Positions 16,374 through 24,085 of a stretch of 31,283 nucleotides of DNA are shown here, in pieces. The stretch covers positions 1 to 31,283 of the forward strand of contig DQHP01000163.1 in the NCBI GenBank assembly GCA_003524435.1, written 5' to 3'. The position numbers were made by a program, and so were the translations under genes. The first letter of the stretch is position 1, and each line of letters starts with the position of its first letter. The notes below the pieces were generated by a model that searched no databases, was not told the origin of the DNA, and saw nothing but the letters and a program-made list of their open reading frames with translations. This DNA comes from Microbacterium sp. (lineage in GTDB: Bacteria > Actinomycetota > Actinomycetes > Actinomycetales > Microbacteriaceae).

Positions 16374-16433
16374 GGGTTACTCTGGTCATTCAGCCGTCTT
16401 AAGTCGGGCGGCAACCCCTCAGGAGGAACGCCT

Positions 16434-17756
16434 TTGTTTAGCGCTATCGCGCGGATCTTCCGCACGCCCGACCTGCGTCGGAAGATCGGTTTCACCCTGG
16501 CGATCATCGCCATTTACCGTCTCGGTTCGCACGTACCCGCGCCGTTTGTGCACTTTCCCAACGTGGAAGAGTGTCTGCGGCTCAACGCCGGTACCGAAGG
16601 CCTGCTGAGCCTGGTCAACCTTTTCTCCGGCGGAGCGCTGCTCCAGCTGTCGATTTTCGCGCTGGGGGTCATGCCGTACATCACGGCCACGATCATCACC
16701 CAGTTGCTGCGCGTGGTTATCCCGCACTTCGAGGCACTCCACAAAGAGGGCCAGGCCGGACAGACCAAGCTCACGCAGTACACGCGCTACCTCACTATCG
16801 CTCTTGCGCTGCTGCAGTCGACGACGCTCGTCACTGTGGCCCGCAGCGGTCAGCTGTTCGGCACGACGGACATCCCCGAGTGCTCACAACTGCTAACCAA
16901 TGACGTGTGGTGGGCACAGCTGCTGATCATCATCTCGATGACCGCTGGCTGTGGCCTGATCATGTGGTTCGCGGAGCTCGTTACTGAGCGCGGCATCGGT
17001 AACGGTATGTCGCTGTTGATCTTCACCTCGATCGCTGCGACCTTCCCCTCGGCCATGTGGGCCATTTGGGAGTCGAACGGCTTCGAGATCTTCCTCCTCG
17101 TCCTTGCCGTGGGCATCGTGGTCACTGGGCTCGTCGTGTTCGTTGAGCAGTCCCAGAGACGCGTCCCTGTGCAGTACGCCAAGCGCATGGTGGGACGCCG
17201 TACCTATGGCGGCACGAACACCTATATTCCGATCAAGGTGAACATGGCGGGTGTGATCCCGATCATCTTCGCCTCGTCGTTGCTGTACATCCCAATGCTC
17301 ATCTCGCAGTTCAATACCCCGCAAGACGGCTCCGAGCCGCCAGCCTGGGTGATCTGGGTGCAGCAGAACTTGACCACAGGAGATCAGCCGCTGTACATGG
17401 CGATCTACTTCCTGCTGATCATCGGCTTCACGTACTTCTACGTCGCGATCACCTTCAACCCTGTTGAGGTCGCTGACAACATGAAGAAGTACGGCGGGTT
17501 TATCCCCGGCATCCGTGCGGGTCGTCCGACGGCGGAGTACCTCGACTTCGTGCTGACTCGCATCACGTTCCCCGGCTCGCTCTACTTGGGCCTGGTAGCA
17601 CTCATCCCATTGATCGCTCTGTCCACTGTCGGCGCCAACCAGAACTTCCCGTTCGGCGGCGCGTCGATCCTCATCATCGTCGGTGTGGGTCTTGAGACGG
17701 TGAAGCAGATCGACGCACAACTCCAGCAACGGCATTACGAAGGGCTCCTCCGGTGA
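16434..17756 (+). CDS. secY: Protein translocase subunit SecY
   Basis: SecY forms the protein-conducting channel of the inner membrane with SecE and SecG. The 440-residue product shows ten hydrophobic segments. FSAIARIFRTPDLRRKI at the start, GVMPYITATIITQLL, the ERGIGNGMSLLIF cytoplasmic loop and GRRTYGGTNTYIPIKVN are all diagnostic. The start codon is TTG at 16434, supported by AGGAGGA 6-7 nt upstream and by the usual MFSAIAR beginning. Its TGA overlaps the GTG of adk. Confidence 0.98.
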   Translation: MFSAIARIFRTPDLRRKIGFTLAIIAIYRLGSHVPAPFVHFPNVEECLRLNAGTEGLLSLVNLFSGGALLQLSIFALGVMPYITATIITQLLRVVIPHFEALHKEGQAGQTKLTQYTRYLTIALALLQSTTLVTVARSGQLFGTTDIPECSQLLTNDVWWAQLLIIISMTAGCGLIMWFAELVTERGIGNGMSLLIFTSIAATFPSAMWAIWESNGFEIFLLVLAVGIVVTGLVVFVEQSQRRVPVQYAKRMVGRRTYGGTNTYIPIKVNMAGVIPIIFASSLLYIPMLISQFNTPQDGSEPPAWVIWVQQNLTTGDQPLYMAIYFLLIIGFTYFYVAITFNPVEVADNMKKYGGFIPGIRAGRPTAEYLDFVLTRITFPGSLYLGLVALIPLIALSTVGANQNFPFGGASILIIVGVGLETVKQIDAQLQQRHYEGLLR

Positions 17757-18349
17757 CAGCATCCGCGCGACTATTGATCGTCGGCCCACAGGGCTCTGGC
17801 AAGGGCACGCAGGGTGTGCGCATCGCTGAAGCCTTCGGAATTCCGGTCGTTTCCACGGGCGATATCTTCCGCGCGAACATCAAGGGCGGCACCCCTCTAG
17901 GCGCACAGGTCAGCGAGATCACCGCTCGCGGCGATCTGGTTCCGGATGAACTGACGAGTGAGATCGTTCGAGATCGTCTCTCGCAGGATGATGCCGCGAA
18001 CGGTTTCCTCCTCGACGGCTACCCGCGCAACTCCGTGCAGGTCGGTCATCTTGACGAGTTCCTCACCGGGCGCGGAGAAGCACTGGACGCGGTCATCTTG
18101 CTGGATGTCCCGCGTGATGAGAGCATCGAACGCCTCCGCCTGCGTGCTGAAGAGCAGGGACGCGCGGACGATACGACAGAGGCCATTGCGCACCGCCTGG
18201 ACATTTACGAGAACGAGACTGCACCTATTCTCGGGATGTATGGTGTGCGCGGCATCGTCGACAAGATCGACGGAGTTGGCTCGCTGGATGAGATCACCGA
18301 GCGTGTCTTCGCAGCCCTCGCGGTTCGCGGGCTGCGCGTAGAGAACTGA
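17753..18349 (+). CDS. adk: Adenylate kinase
   Basis: The enzyme catalyses ATP + AMP = 2 ADP in the cytoplasm. The 198-residue protein has the P-loop GPQGSGKGTQ (11-20) and the AMP-site DGYPRN motif. The LID is short (RAEEQGRADDTTEAIAHRL), as in other actinobacterial enzymes, with no zinc cysteines. The GTG start overlaps the secY stop, with GAAGGG 8-9 nt upstream, so it is coupled to secY. Confidence 0.97.
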   Translation: MTASARLLIVGPQGSGKGTQGVRIAEAFGIPVVSTGDIFRANIKGGTPLGAQVSEITARGDLVPDELTSEIVRDRLSQDDAANGFLLDGYPRNSVQVGHLDEFLTGRGEALDAVILLDVPRDESIERLRLRAEEQGRADDTTEAIAHRLDIYENETAPILGMYGVRGIVDKIDGVGSLDEITERVFAALAVRGLRVEN

Positions 18350-18366
18350 TCTGATTACACGCCGTG

Positions 18367-19221
18367 ATGTTTCGTCGTTCCATCTATAAGACCCCGGCCC
18401 AGTTGCAAGCGATGGTTGAGCCAGGTCTCATCACCGCAGCGGCGCTTGACGCGATTCGTCCGTTGATTCGGGCCGGAGTCACAACGCTTGAGCTCGATAC
18501 CCAAGCGAATCGTACGATTCGCAGTCGCGGGGCTGAGTCGAACTTCCAACTGGTGCGCGGTTACCACCACACAGTCTGCGTTTCCGTGAACGAAGAGGTC
18601 GTGCACGGGATCCCGACCGACCGTGTGTTGCAACCTGGTGACATCGTGTCGGTTGACTGTGGCGCTCAATACCAGGGCTGGAATGGTGATAGCGCAATTA
18701 GCGTTGTCGTGCCTGACCCGGATCGTCCCGAGATTGTGTCGCTGCGGGAAGAGCTCTCGCGTGTGACGGAAGGCTCGATGTGGGCGGGTATCGCTGCGAT
18801 GGCATCCGCTACCCATATCGGTGATCTCGGCACCGCGATTCAGGAGTACATCGAGGCCCAGGGCGTTTCCGAAGTATCGGGGGAGCCCTACGGCATCCTT
18901 CGTGAGTATGTCGGACACGGCATCGGCCGCAAGATGCATGAAGCGCCGAGTGTGTTCAATTACCGCACACCTGACCCTGGCCCCGAGATCAAGCCCGGGC
19001 TGGTGCTTGCAATCGAGCCGATGGTGACTGCCGGTGGCGAAGAGACATACATCGAAGATGACGACTGGACGGTTTCGACCGTTGATGGCACGGATGGCTC
19101 GCACTGGGAACACAGCGTCGCGCTGCACGCGGGCGGAATCTGGGTCCTGACATCCCCCGACGGCGGCGCGGCTGGCCTTGCCCCCTTCGGGGTGACACCC
19201 ACCTCCATCGCTCTCCCATAG
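18367..19221 (+). CDS. map: Methionine aminopeptidase type I
   Basis: The enzyme removes the initiator methionine from new proteins. All five metal ligands are in place when counted from the ATG at 18367: Asp97, Asp108, His184 (GHGIG), Glu217 (AIEPM) and Glu249 (WEHSV); His80 is the substrate-binding histidine. The 284 residues include an extra C-terminal stretch after residue 262. A GTG one codon earlier is possible. No clear ribosome site is seen, and the gene lies 17 bp after adk. In many actinobacteria infA follows directly; here the order is broken by two other genes. Confidence 0.96.
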   Translation: MFRRSIYKTPAQLQAMVEPGLITAAALDAIRPLIRAGVTTLELDTQANRTIRSRGAESNFQLVRGYHHTVCVSVNEEVVHGIPTDRVLQPGDIVSVDCGAQYQGWNGDSAISVVVPDPDRPEIVSLREELSRVTEGSMWAGIAAMASATHIGDLGTAIQEYIEAQGVSEVSGEPYGILREYVGHGIGRKMHEAPSVFNYRTPDPGPEIKPGLVLAIEPMVTAGGEETYIEDDDWTVSTVDGTDGSHWEHSVALHAGGIWVLTSPDGGAAGLAPFGVTPTSIALP

Positions 19222-19332
19222 CCCCGACTTGCGGCCCTGCTTTCTGCCGCCGCCGGCGATTGCAGCCGCGAGTCCGCATTTGCTGCATGAAACGCTGCTT
19301 CCCACGTGATGTTTCGCGTTGGACGGCGGAAC

Positions 19333-20328
19333 TCACGGCGCCGGACGGCGCTTGAACGGCATCTGACGGGAGCGGTCCTTGAGGGTATCGAGCATCTGGG
19401 TCTGTGCTGGCCCTATGCGACGAACGCCGATGTTGGTCAGTGCCGCCGCCAGCGGGTCCACTCGTGTTGCGGCGGAGAGATCCCAGCGAGCGAAAGGATG
19501 CCCCTTGCTGCGCAGTAGATCCTCGCGGCGCTTCTCATCGGCGAGCGCTTCCGCGGCCTTCCCTGGGTCCTCCAGCAGGTACTTCTGCCATCCATCGGAC
19601 TCGCCGATCGCACGGTTTGAGGGGAAATAGAAATCCGAGCGAGCTGGTTTCTCGCTGTAATGAAACTCGTGCTGAAGCTCGGGCTCTTCGAATCCGCACC
19701 ACCCGATCACTGCCCGGCTGACACTTTCACCCGGGGACTCGGAAAGTCCATCCGCCCGTCCGAATACCCATCGAAGCCGAGCGGTACCACGGCGGTTGCA
19801 TTGCGAAGTGGCGTGGTCATTCAGCTCGTCAATCGTCAGCGGTCCCCCCTGGGTCGGGGAGATCACGCTATCCACAACAGTCAGTGCGTGAGCCGCCGGC
19901 AGTACGCGGCTGAGGTCGACAGCGGTATCGAGCAGGCTCGTCGCCAGCACGCCGTTCACGCGCACCAGCGTTCGAAGGTCGACGCCGGTGTGCACGACGA
20001 CATCTCCGAATCGGCGCGCACGCTTGCGGTCTGGGGAGTACACATGGATGTCGCGGGTCTCGCCGAACAGCGGTATTCCATGGATGACGGCTGCAGACTC
20101 GAGGCAGAGAATCGCGTCTGGATGCTGGCGCGCGAAAGCGTGGACACGGACTTGATACCTGATCCAAGGTTTTGCGCTGGCGTACGAACCCCGGTTGGTG
20201 TAAATGCCCTTGCGCACACGTAGCCAGGTCGAGGATGACAGCGAGACGCGCGTCATGCGGGCCTCCTCGGTGGTGATGAGCGGAAGAGGTGACAGCGTGG
20301 CGGCGCGGTTCTCGAGAAGAAGTGGCAT
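19333..20328 (-). CDS. AbiEi-like regulator with PD-(D/E)XK-type C-terminus
   Basis: The 331-residue protein read from the ATG at 20328 starts with a winged-helix-like segment (LITTEEARMTRVSLSSSTW, then RKGIYTNRG) of the type seen in AbiEi antitoxin-domain proteins. A middle region (CLESAAVIHGIPLFG, DIHVYSPDR) and a C-terminal block follow. The C-terminal block has Asp232 (SDFYFP), Glu243 and Lys249 (IGESDGWQKY), a spacing that fits a PD-(D/E)XK nuclease core. Family calls are from memory. Starts at 20358 or 20400 are also open and none has a good ribosome site. It is the only convincing reverse-strand gene in the window, converges on map, and has no AbiEii-type partner beside it. Confidence 0.65.
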   Translation of the reverse strand: MPLLLENRAATLSPLPLITTEEARMTRVSLSSSTWLRVRKGIYTNRGSYASAKPWIRYQVRVHAFARQHPDAILCLESAAVIHGIPLFGETRDIHVYSPDRKRARRFGDVVVHTGVDLRTLVRVNGVLATSLLDTAVDLSRVLPAAHALTVVDSVISPTQGGPLTIDELNDHATSQCNRRGTARLRWVFGRADGLSESPGESVSRAVIGWCGFEEPELQHEFHYSEKPARSDFYFPSNRAIGESDGWQKYLLEDPGKAAEALADEKRREDLLRSKGHPFARWDLSAATRVDPLAAALTNIGVRRIGPAQTQMLDTLKDRSRQMPFKRRPAP

Positions 20329-20412
20329 GTCCGAATACTGGCGCTTCGTATGAGACATCCGCTGTGCAGATCGCACGGTCGGTGGAGAACTCGCAGCCAT
20401 CACTGATTGTGT

Positions 20413-20564
20413 ATGGTGACTCACGCTGCTGATAGTGTCTCGCCGCGTCGCCCCCCTGTCCTCGGCTCCGAGTCTGCAGTTGCGACGTGAGACACCACCT
20501 GCGGGGGAGTGGTTCGTGCTGCAAATGGTGAGTACTGCTGAAAATGGTGACTCGCGGCGCTGAT
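20413..20564. repeat. Candidate dispersed intergenic repeat element
   Basis: Units beginning ATGGTGACTC at 20413 and 20544 match in about 18 of 21 positions, and a third, diverged unit starts at 20525. Between them GTGTCTC (20435-20441) and CGTCGC (20446-20451) pair with GCGACG (20482-20487) and GAGACAC (20489-20495), giving a two-part stem. The mix of short direct units and an internal palindrome looks like a small non-coding mobile or REP-type element. Confidence 0.5.
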
Positions 20565-20596
20565 GGGAGTAGCGCGGGACCGGGCGCGCGGGGCGG

Positions 20597-20632
20597 GGGC
20601 GGATGCCGAGGGCACGGGCGGATGCCGAGGGC
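20597..20632. repeat. Two 17-bp direct repeats
   Basis: GGGCGGATGCCGAGGGC occurs at 20597-20613 and again, without change, at 20616-20632, separated by AC (period 19). They lie in a G-rich stretch upstream of the DsbA-like gene. They may be a regulator binding pair or a simple slippage product. Confidence 0.75.
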
Positions 20633-20757
20633 GGGGCTGGCGGGCACTCACAACGGCCGCATAGACTTGCGCGACAGAATGGATCGACATATGCGCTAGA
20701 TTGCGCGCAGACTTTAGCCGGACTCGCGGAGTGCGAGCCTCGAAAGATCGGAAAGTA

Positions 20758-21435
20758 ATGGCTGCTGCTGCCAAGAGCAACACCAACTGGTTTGCCGTCG
20801 GAATTTCTATCGCGGTTGTTGTGGTGCTTGTCGCACTCGGTGCCCTCGTGGTCGTCCTGAACAACCAGGCCTCGACCCCGAGCACCGCGCCCGAGAGCAG
20901 CGCGCTCGTTAATGAAGAGACTGGCGCCATCAGCTTTGGTGAGGGCGACACCGAAGTTGACGTATTCGTCGATTTCATCTGCCCGATCTGCAGTCAGTTC
21001 GAAGACATGCACGGCGAGACGCTGCAAGAAGCCGCGTCCAACGATGAGATCACACTCAACATCCACCCGATCTCGATCCTGAACCGGTACTCGACGACAG
21101 GGGAATATTCTTCACTCTCCGCCGGGGCAATGTACTGCGTAGCAGAGCAGGCCCCGGACGCCGCGCTGACGTTCTTCAACTCCCTCGTTGAGAACCAGCC
21201 GGCGGAGAACTCCGCGGGCCTCAGCGCGGAAGAGCTCACCGCCCTCGCGGAAGAAGCGGGCGCTGGCGCCGCAGCTGAGTGCATTGCCGATGGCACCTAC
21301 ATGGACTACTCCGAGGCGCAGGCTGATCAGCACGAGATTCAGGGCACGCCGACTCTCGAGATTGACGGCACCCGGGTCGAAGACGCGTTCACCGGTCCTG
21401 AGATCACCGAGCTGATGGCAACGCTGAAGGGCTAA
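20758..21435 (+). CDS. Membrane-anchored DsbA-family thioredoxin-like protein
   Basis: The 225-residue product has an N-terminal membrane anchor (about residues 11-34), a short Ser/Thr/Pro-rich linker, and then a thioredoxin fold placed outside the membrane. The active site is Cys75-Pro-Ile-Cys78, and the cis-proline loop is Thr197-Pro198 (QGTPTLEI). It is therefore a likely extracytoplasmic thiol-disulfide oxidoreductase that forms or rearranges disulfides in secreted proteins. The ATG at 20758 is preferred because GGAAAG precedes it and the anchor then lies at the very start. It sits between map and infA, inside an otherwise conserved order, and is probably transcribed on its own. Confidence 0.88.
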   Translation: MAAAAKSNTNWFAVGISIAVVVVLVALGALVVVLNNQASTPSTAPESSALVNEETGAISFGEGDTEVDVFVDFICPICSQFEDMHGETLQEAASNDEITLNIHPISILNRYSTTGEYSSLSAGAMYCVAEQAPDAALTFFNSLVENQPAENSAGLSAEELTALAEEAGAGAAAECIADGTYMDYSEAQADQHEIQGTPTLEIDGTRVEDAFTGPEITELMATLKG

Positions 21436-21448
21436 GCTCCGTCTCAAG

Positions 21449-21477
21449 TTGCCGGATGTTGTCCGGGTGGATATGAT
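21449..21477 (+). promoter_or_regulatory. Promoter of the infA-rpmJ-rpsM-rpsK operon
   Basis: TTGCCG (21449-21454) and TATGAT (21472-21477) are 17 bp apart, the best-matching promoter pair in the window. Transcription should start near 21484, giving a leader of about 100 nt before infA. It lies just after the DsbA-like gene, which has no obvious terminator. Confidence 0.7.
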
Positions 21478-21582
21478 GGAGCGTTGGTGCCTTGCGCCCA
21501 GTTTCGGCGTGTCCGTCCAGCGCGGCATCACAATCATCCATCCACCGCAGATCGACCAGTCTGCAGAAGTGTCAGCGAGGCT

Positions 21583-21804
21583 ATGGCTAAGAAAGACGGT
21601 GTCATCGAGATCGAGGGCGTCATATCCGAAGCGCTGCCCAACGCGATGTTCCGCGTTGAGCTCAGCAACGGACATAAGGTCCTCGCAACGATCTCGGGCA
21701 AGATGCGGCAGAACTACATCCGCATCATTCCAGAAGACCGCGTGGTTGTAGAGCTGAGCCCCTACGACCTCACCCGCGGCCGTATCGTCTACCGCTACCG
21801 CTAA
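21583..21804 (+). CDS. infA: Translation initiation factor IF-1
   Basis: IF-1 binds the ribosomal A site during initiation together with IF-2 and IF-3. The 73-residue OB-fold protein reads MAKKDGVIEIEGVI...GKMRQNYIRI...YDLTRGRIVYRYR, the standard sequence. The ATG at 21583 is chosen by family length; the longer open frame back to 21484 is non-conserved leader. rpmJ follows after 79 bp. Confidence 0.98.
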   Translation: MAKKDGVIEIEGVISEALPNAMFRVELSNGHKVLATISGKMRQNYIRIIPEDRVVVELSPYDLTRGRIVYRYR

Positions 21805-21883
21805 CCGGTCGAGAAGTAACGGTTGTCAAGCCCTGGAAAAATCAGGGGCGAGGCAGCACGAAGACAGCGAAAAAGGAAACATT

Positions 21884-22000
21884 ATGAAGGTTGCACCCAG
21901 CGTCAAGCGCATCTGCGATCACTGCAAAGTGATCCGTCGCCACGGCCGCGTCATGGTCATCTGCAAGAGCAACGCCCGGCACAAGCAGCGCCAGGGCTGA
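21884..22000 (+). CDS. rpmJ: 50S ribosomal protein L36 (zinc-ribbon type)
   Basis: This short gene encodes 38 residues, MKVAPSVKRICDHCKVI through NARHKQRQG. Cys11, Cys14, Cys27 and His33 form the zinc site, so this is the zinc-binding (C+) form rather than the zinc-free paralogue made under zinc starvation. AAAGGA lies 6 nt before the ATG. Position between infA and rpsM is the normal one. Confidence 0.97.
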   Translation: MKVAPSVKRICDHCKVIRRHGRVMVICKSNARHKQRQG

Positions 22001-22129
22001 TCTTCCAGATCTGATTCACAACTGAACACACAGGCAGGATCAAGACGTCGCGCAAGCGGCTGACACCTCGGGACAGAGGCCCGGGTCCAAATTCTGCTCC
22101 ATACCTCTACTCATTTCCAGGAGAACCGC

Positions 22130-22504
22130 ATGGCACGTCTTGCCGGCGTTGACATCCCGCGCGATAAGCGCGTGGTGATCGCCCTTACCTACATTTACGG
22201 CGTTGGCCGTACTCGCTCGGTCGAGATCCTCAAGGCCACTGAGATCGACGAGAGCATCCGCGTCAAGGACCTGAGCGACGACCAGCTCATCGCCCTTCGC
22301 GACTACATCGAAGGCAACTACCAGGTGGAGGGTGACCTGCGCCGCGAGGTTGCAGCAGACATCCGCCGCAAGGTCGAGATCGGCTCCTACGAGGGAATCC
22401 GCCACCGTCGTGGCCTTCCGGTTCGTGGTCAGCGCACCAAGACCAACGCCCGCACCCGCAAGGGCCCGAAGCGCACCGTCGCCGGCAAGAAGAAGGCCCG
22501 CTAA
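22130..22504 (+). CDS. rpsM: 30S ribosomal protein S13
   Basis: S13 forms bridges to the 50S subunit and contacts the P-site tRNA. The 124-residue product has MARLAGVDIPRDKRVV, YIYGVGRTRS, and the C-terminal RGQRTKTNARTRKGPKRTVAGKKKA. CAGGAGA precedes the ATG. The 129-bp gap after rpmJ contains a weak hairpin (ACC-CGGG with CCCGGGT, about 22064-22087) and no ORF. Confidence 0.98.
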   Translation: MARLAGVDIPRDKRVVIALTYIYGVGRTRSVEILKATEIDESIRVKDLSDDQLIALRDYIEGNYQVEGDLRREVAADIRRKVEIGSYEGIRHRRGLPVRGQRTKTNARTRKGPKRTVAGKKKAR

Positions 22505-22534
22505 GCAGCGGCCAGGGAATAGGAGAATACTTTC

Positions 22535-22933
22535 ATGGCTGCACCCAAGGCCGCCGCGCGCAAGCCGCGCCGCAAAGAGAAGAAGAACATCGCGCTGGGC
22601 CAGGCCCACATCAAGTCGACGTTCAACAACACGATCGTTTCGATCACCGACCCGTCCGGCGCTGTCATCAGCTGGGCATCGTCCGGTGGAGTGGGCTTCA
22701 AGGGCTCGCGTAAGTCGACCCCGTACGCCGCTGGTATGGCTGCCGAGTCGGCTGCCCGCCAGGCTCAGGAGCACGGTGTGAAGAAGGTTGACGTCTTCGT
22801 GAAGGGTCCGGGCTCGGGCCGCGAGACCGCGATCCGCTCGCTGACGGCCGCTGGCCTCGAGGTGGGTTCGATCCAGGACGTTACGCCGCAGGCACACAAC
22901 GGCTGCCGTCCGCCGAAGCGTCGCCGCGTCTGA
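22535..22933 (+). CDS. rpsK: 30S ribosomal protein S11
   Basis: S11 helps form the 30S platform near the E site. The 132-residue product contains GQAHIKSTFNNTIVSITD, GSRKSTPYAAGMAAE and the terminal AHNGCRPPKRRRV, all diagnostic. An AGGAGA site lies upstream. In most bacteria rpsD (S4) follows; here a pair of hairpins and then rpoA follow. Confidence 0.98.
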   Translation: MAAPKAAARKPRRKEKKNIALGQAHIKSTFNNTIVSITDPSGAVISWASSGGVGFKGSRKSTPYAAGMAAESAARQAQEHGVKKVDVFVKGPGSGRETAIRSLTAAGLEVGSIQDVTPQAHNGCRPPKRRRV

Positions 22934-22941
22934 TCCGGCTT

Positions 22942-22986
22942 ATGTGAGGGATGCTTCGGCATCCCTCACATGCCCGATTACGGGCA
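22942..22986 (+). terminator. Tandem hairpins after rpsK, first with UUCG loop
   Basis: ATGTGAGGGATGC (22942-22954) pairs perfectly with 22959-22971 over 13 bp around TTCG. TGCCCG-ATTA-CGGGCA (22971-22986) follows directly as a second, 6-bp hairpin. There is no U-run, so termination may be partial. The first hairpin probably protects the rpsK mRNA end and separates it from rpoA. Confidence 0.7.
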
Positions 22987-23059
22987 CCCCTGACTAAAAA
23001 ACTCCACACCTCACCCACCACATGTCATATAGCGGGCATGTGATCGAAAGGAACACAGA
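22987..23059 (+). promoter_or_regulatory. rpoA leader, possible promoter
   Basis: This AT-richer spacer contains TATAGC at 23028-23033, a possible -10 with no clear -35. CACATG (23019-23024) and CATGTG (23037-23042) form an inverted repeat around it. The ribosome site AAAGGA (23047-23052) lies 7 nt before the rpoA GTG. A separate rpoA promoter is plausible but weakly supported. Confidence 0.3.
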
Positions 23060-24049
23060 GTGCTTATCGCACAGCGTCCCACACTGACCGAGGAAAAGAT
23101 CGCCGAGGACCGTAGCCGGTTCATCATCGAGCCGCTCGAGCCTGGTTTCGGCTACACCATCGGTAACGCGTTGCGTCGCAGCTTGCTTTCATCGATTCCC
23201 GGCGCTGCTGTTACCAGCATCCGCATCGATGGCGTGCTGCACGAGTTCAGCACCATCCCCGGTGTTAAAGAGGATGTCACTGAGATCATCCTCAACATCA
23301 AGCAGCTTGTTGTCTCGTCAGAGCGCGACGAGCCGATCACCGCGTACCTGCGTAAGACCGGTTCAGGCGAAGTGACCGCCGCTGACATTTCGGCTCCGGC
23401 CGGTGTCGAGGTCCACAACCCCGAGCTCGTTATCGCAACGCTCAACGACACCGCGAAGTTCGAGCTTGAGCTTACGGTCGAGCGCGGCCGTGGCTACGTT
23501 TCGGCGACCCAGAACCGCAACGAGTACGCCGAGGCCGGACAGGTTCCTGTCGACTCGATCTACTCGCCGGTTCTCAAGGTCAGCTACCGCGTCGAGGCAA
23601 CTCGTGCCGGTGAGCGTACTGACTTCGACAAGCTCATTCTTGATGTCGAGACGAAGAGCAACACCGTCCCGCGCGACGCCGTCGCATCAGCCGCGAAGAC
23701 CCTGACCGAGCTGTTCGGTCTGGCTCGCGAGCTGAACGTTGAGGCTGAAGGCATCGAGATCGGTCCGGCACCTGTAGAGCCCGTGCTCTCCAGCGAACTG
23801 TCGATGCCGATCGAGGACCTCGACCTGTCGGTTCGCTCCTACAACTGCCTCAAGCGTGAGGGCATCAACACGGTGTCTGAGCTCGTCGCGCTCTCGGAGA
23901 CGCAGCTCATGAACATCCGCAACTTCGGCCAGAAGTCGGTCGACGAGGTGCGCGACAAGCTCATCTCGCTCGGTCTGTCGCTCAAGGATTCGGTGCCCGG
24001 TTTTGACGGCGCCCACTTCTACAGCGCAGGCGAAGACGAGTCCTTCTGA
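23060..24049 (+). CDS. rpoA: RNA polymerase subunit alpha
   Basis: The alpha subunit dimerises to start RNA polymerase assembly, and its C-terminal domain binds UP elements and activators. The 329-residue protein has the N-terminal dimer domain (EPLEPGFGYTIGNALRRSLLSS) and a C-terminal domain from about residue 250 (PIEDLDLSVRSYNCLKREGI, NIRNFGQKSVDEVRDKL). The start is GTG. It sits between rpsK and rplQ with no rpsD between. Confidence 0.98.
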   Translation: MLIAQRPTLTEEKIAEDRSRFIIEPLEPGFGYTIGNALRRSLLSSIPGAAVTSIRIDGVLHEFSTIPGVKEDVTEIILNIKQLVVSSERDEPITAYLRKTGSGEVTAADISAPAGVEVHNPELVIATLNDTAKFELELTVERGRGYVSATQNRNEYAEAGQVPVDSIYSPVLKVSYRVEATRAGERTDFDKLILDVETKSNTVPRDAVASAAKTLTELFGLARELNVEAEGIEIGPAPVEPVLSSELSMPIEDLDLSVRSYNCLKREGINTVSELVALSETQLMNIRNFGQKSVDEVRDKLISLGLSLKDSVPGFDGAHFYSAGEDESF

Positions 24050-24085
24050 CCTTCCCCGAAATTTCTGACCAGGAGTTAGACCAAT

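Larger units (their letters stand above)
20359..20757. other. Repeat-rich divergent intergenic region
   Basis: About 400 bp lie between the reverse gene and the DsbA-like gene, with no supported ORF. It holds three copies of an ATGGTGA(C/G)T...CTGA unit, a 13-bp imperfect inverted repeat, and two 17-bp direct repeats. A CAGAAT box (20675-20680) and a TAGATT box (20697-20702) may serve the DsbA-like gene, but no matching -35 is clear. Composition is G-rich on the plus strand around 20570-20640. Confidence 0.55.

Noticed and set aside
18363..19317. The word CGTGATGTTTCG occurs at the start of map and again about 90 bp after its end
   Set aside because: A 12-bp match is short, there is no target duplication or element boundary, and map itself is a normal resident gene. 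Treated as chance.
20570..20640. G-rich stretch as a CRISPR or G-quadruplex array
   Set aside because: There are only two copies of one 17-bp word with no spacers of regular length. G-runs are mostly three to five long but scattered, so no firm structure can be claimed.
20421..21066. Reverse-strand frames running across the repeat region and into the DsbA-like gene, including the upstream part of the 577-residue frame
   Set aside because: The upstream portion is antisense to the DsbA-like gene and to repeats, and shows no conserved pattern. The gene is taken to start at 20328.
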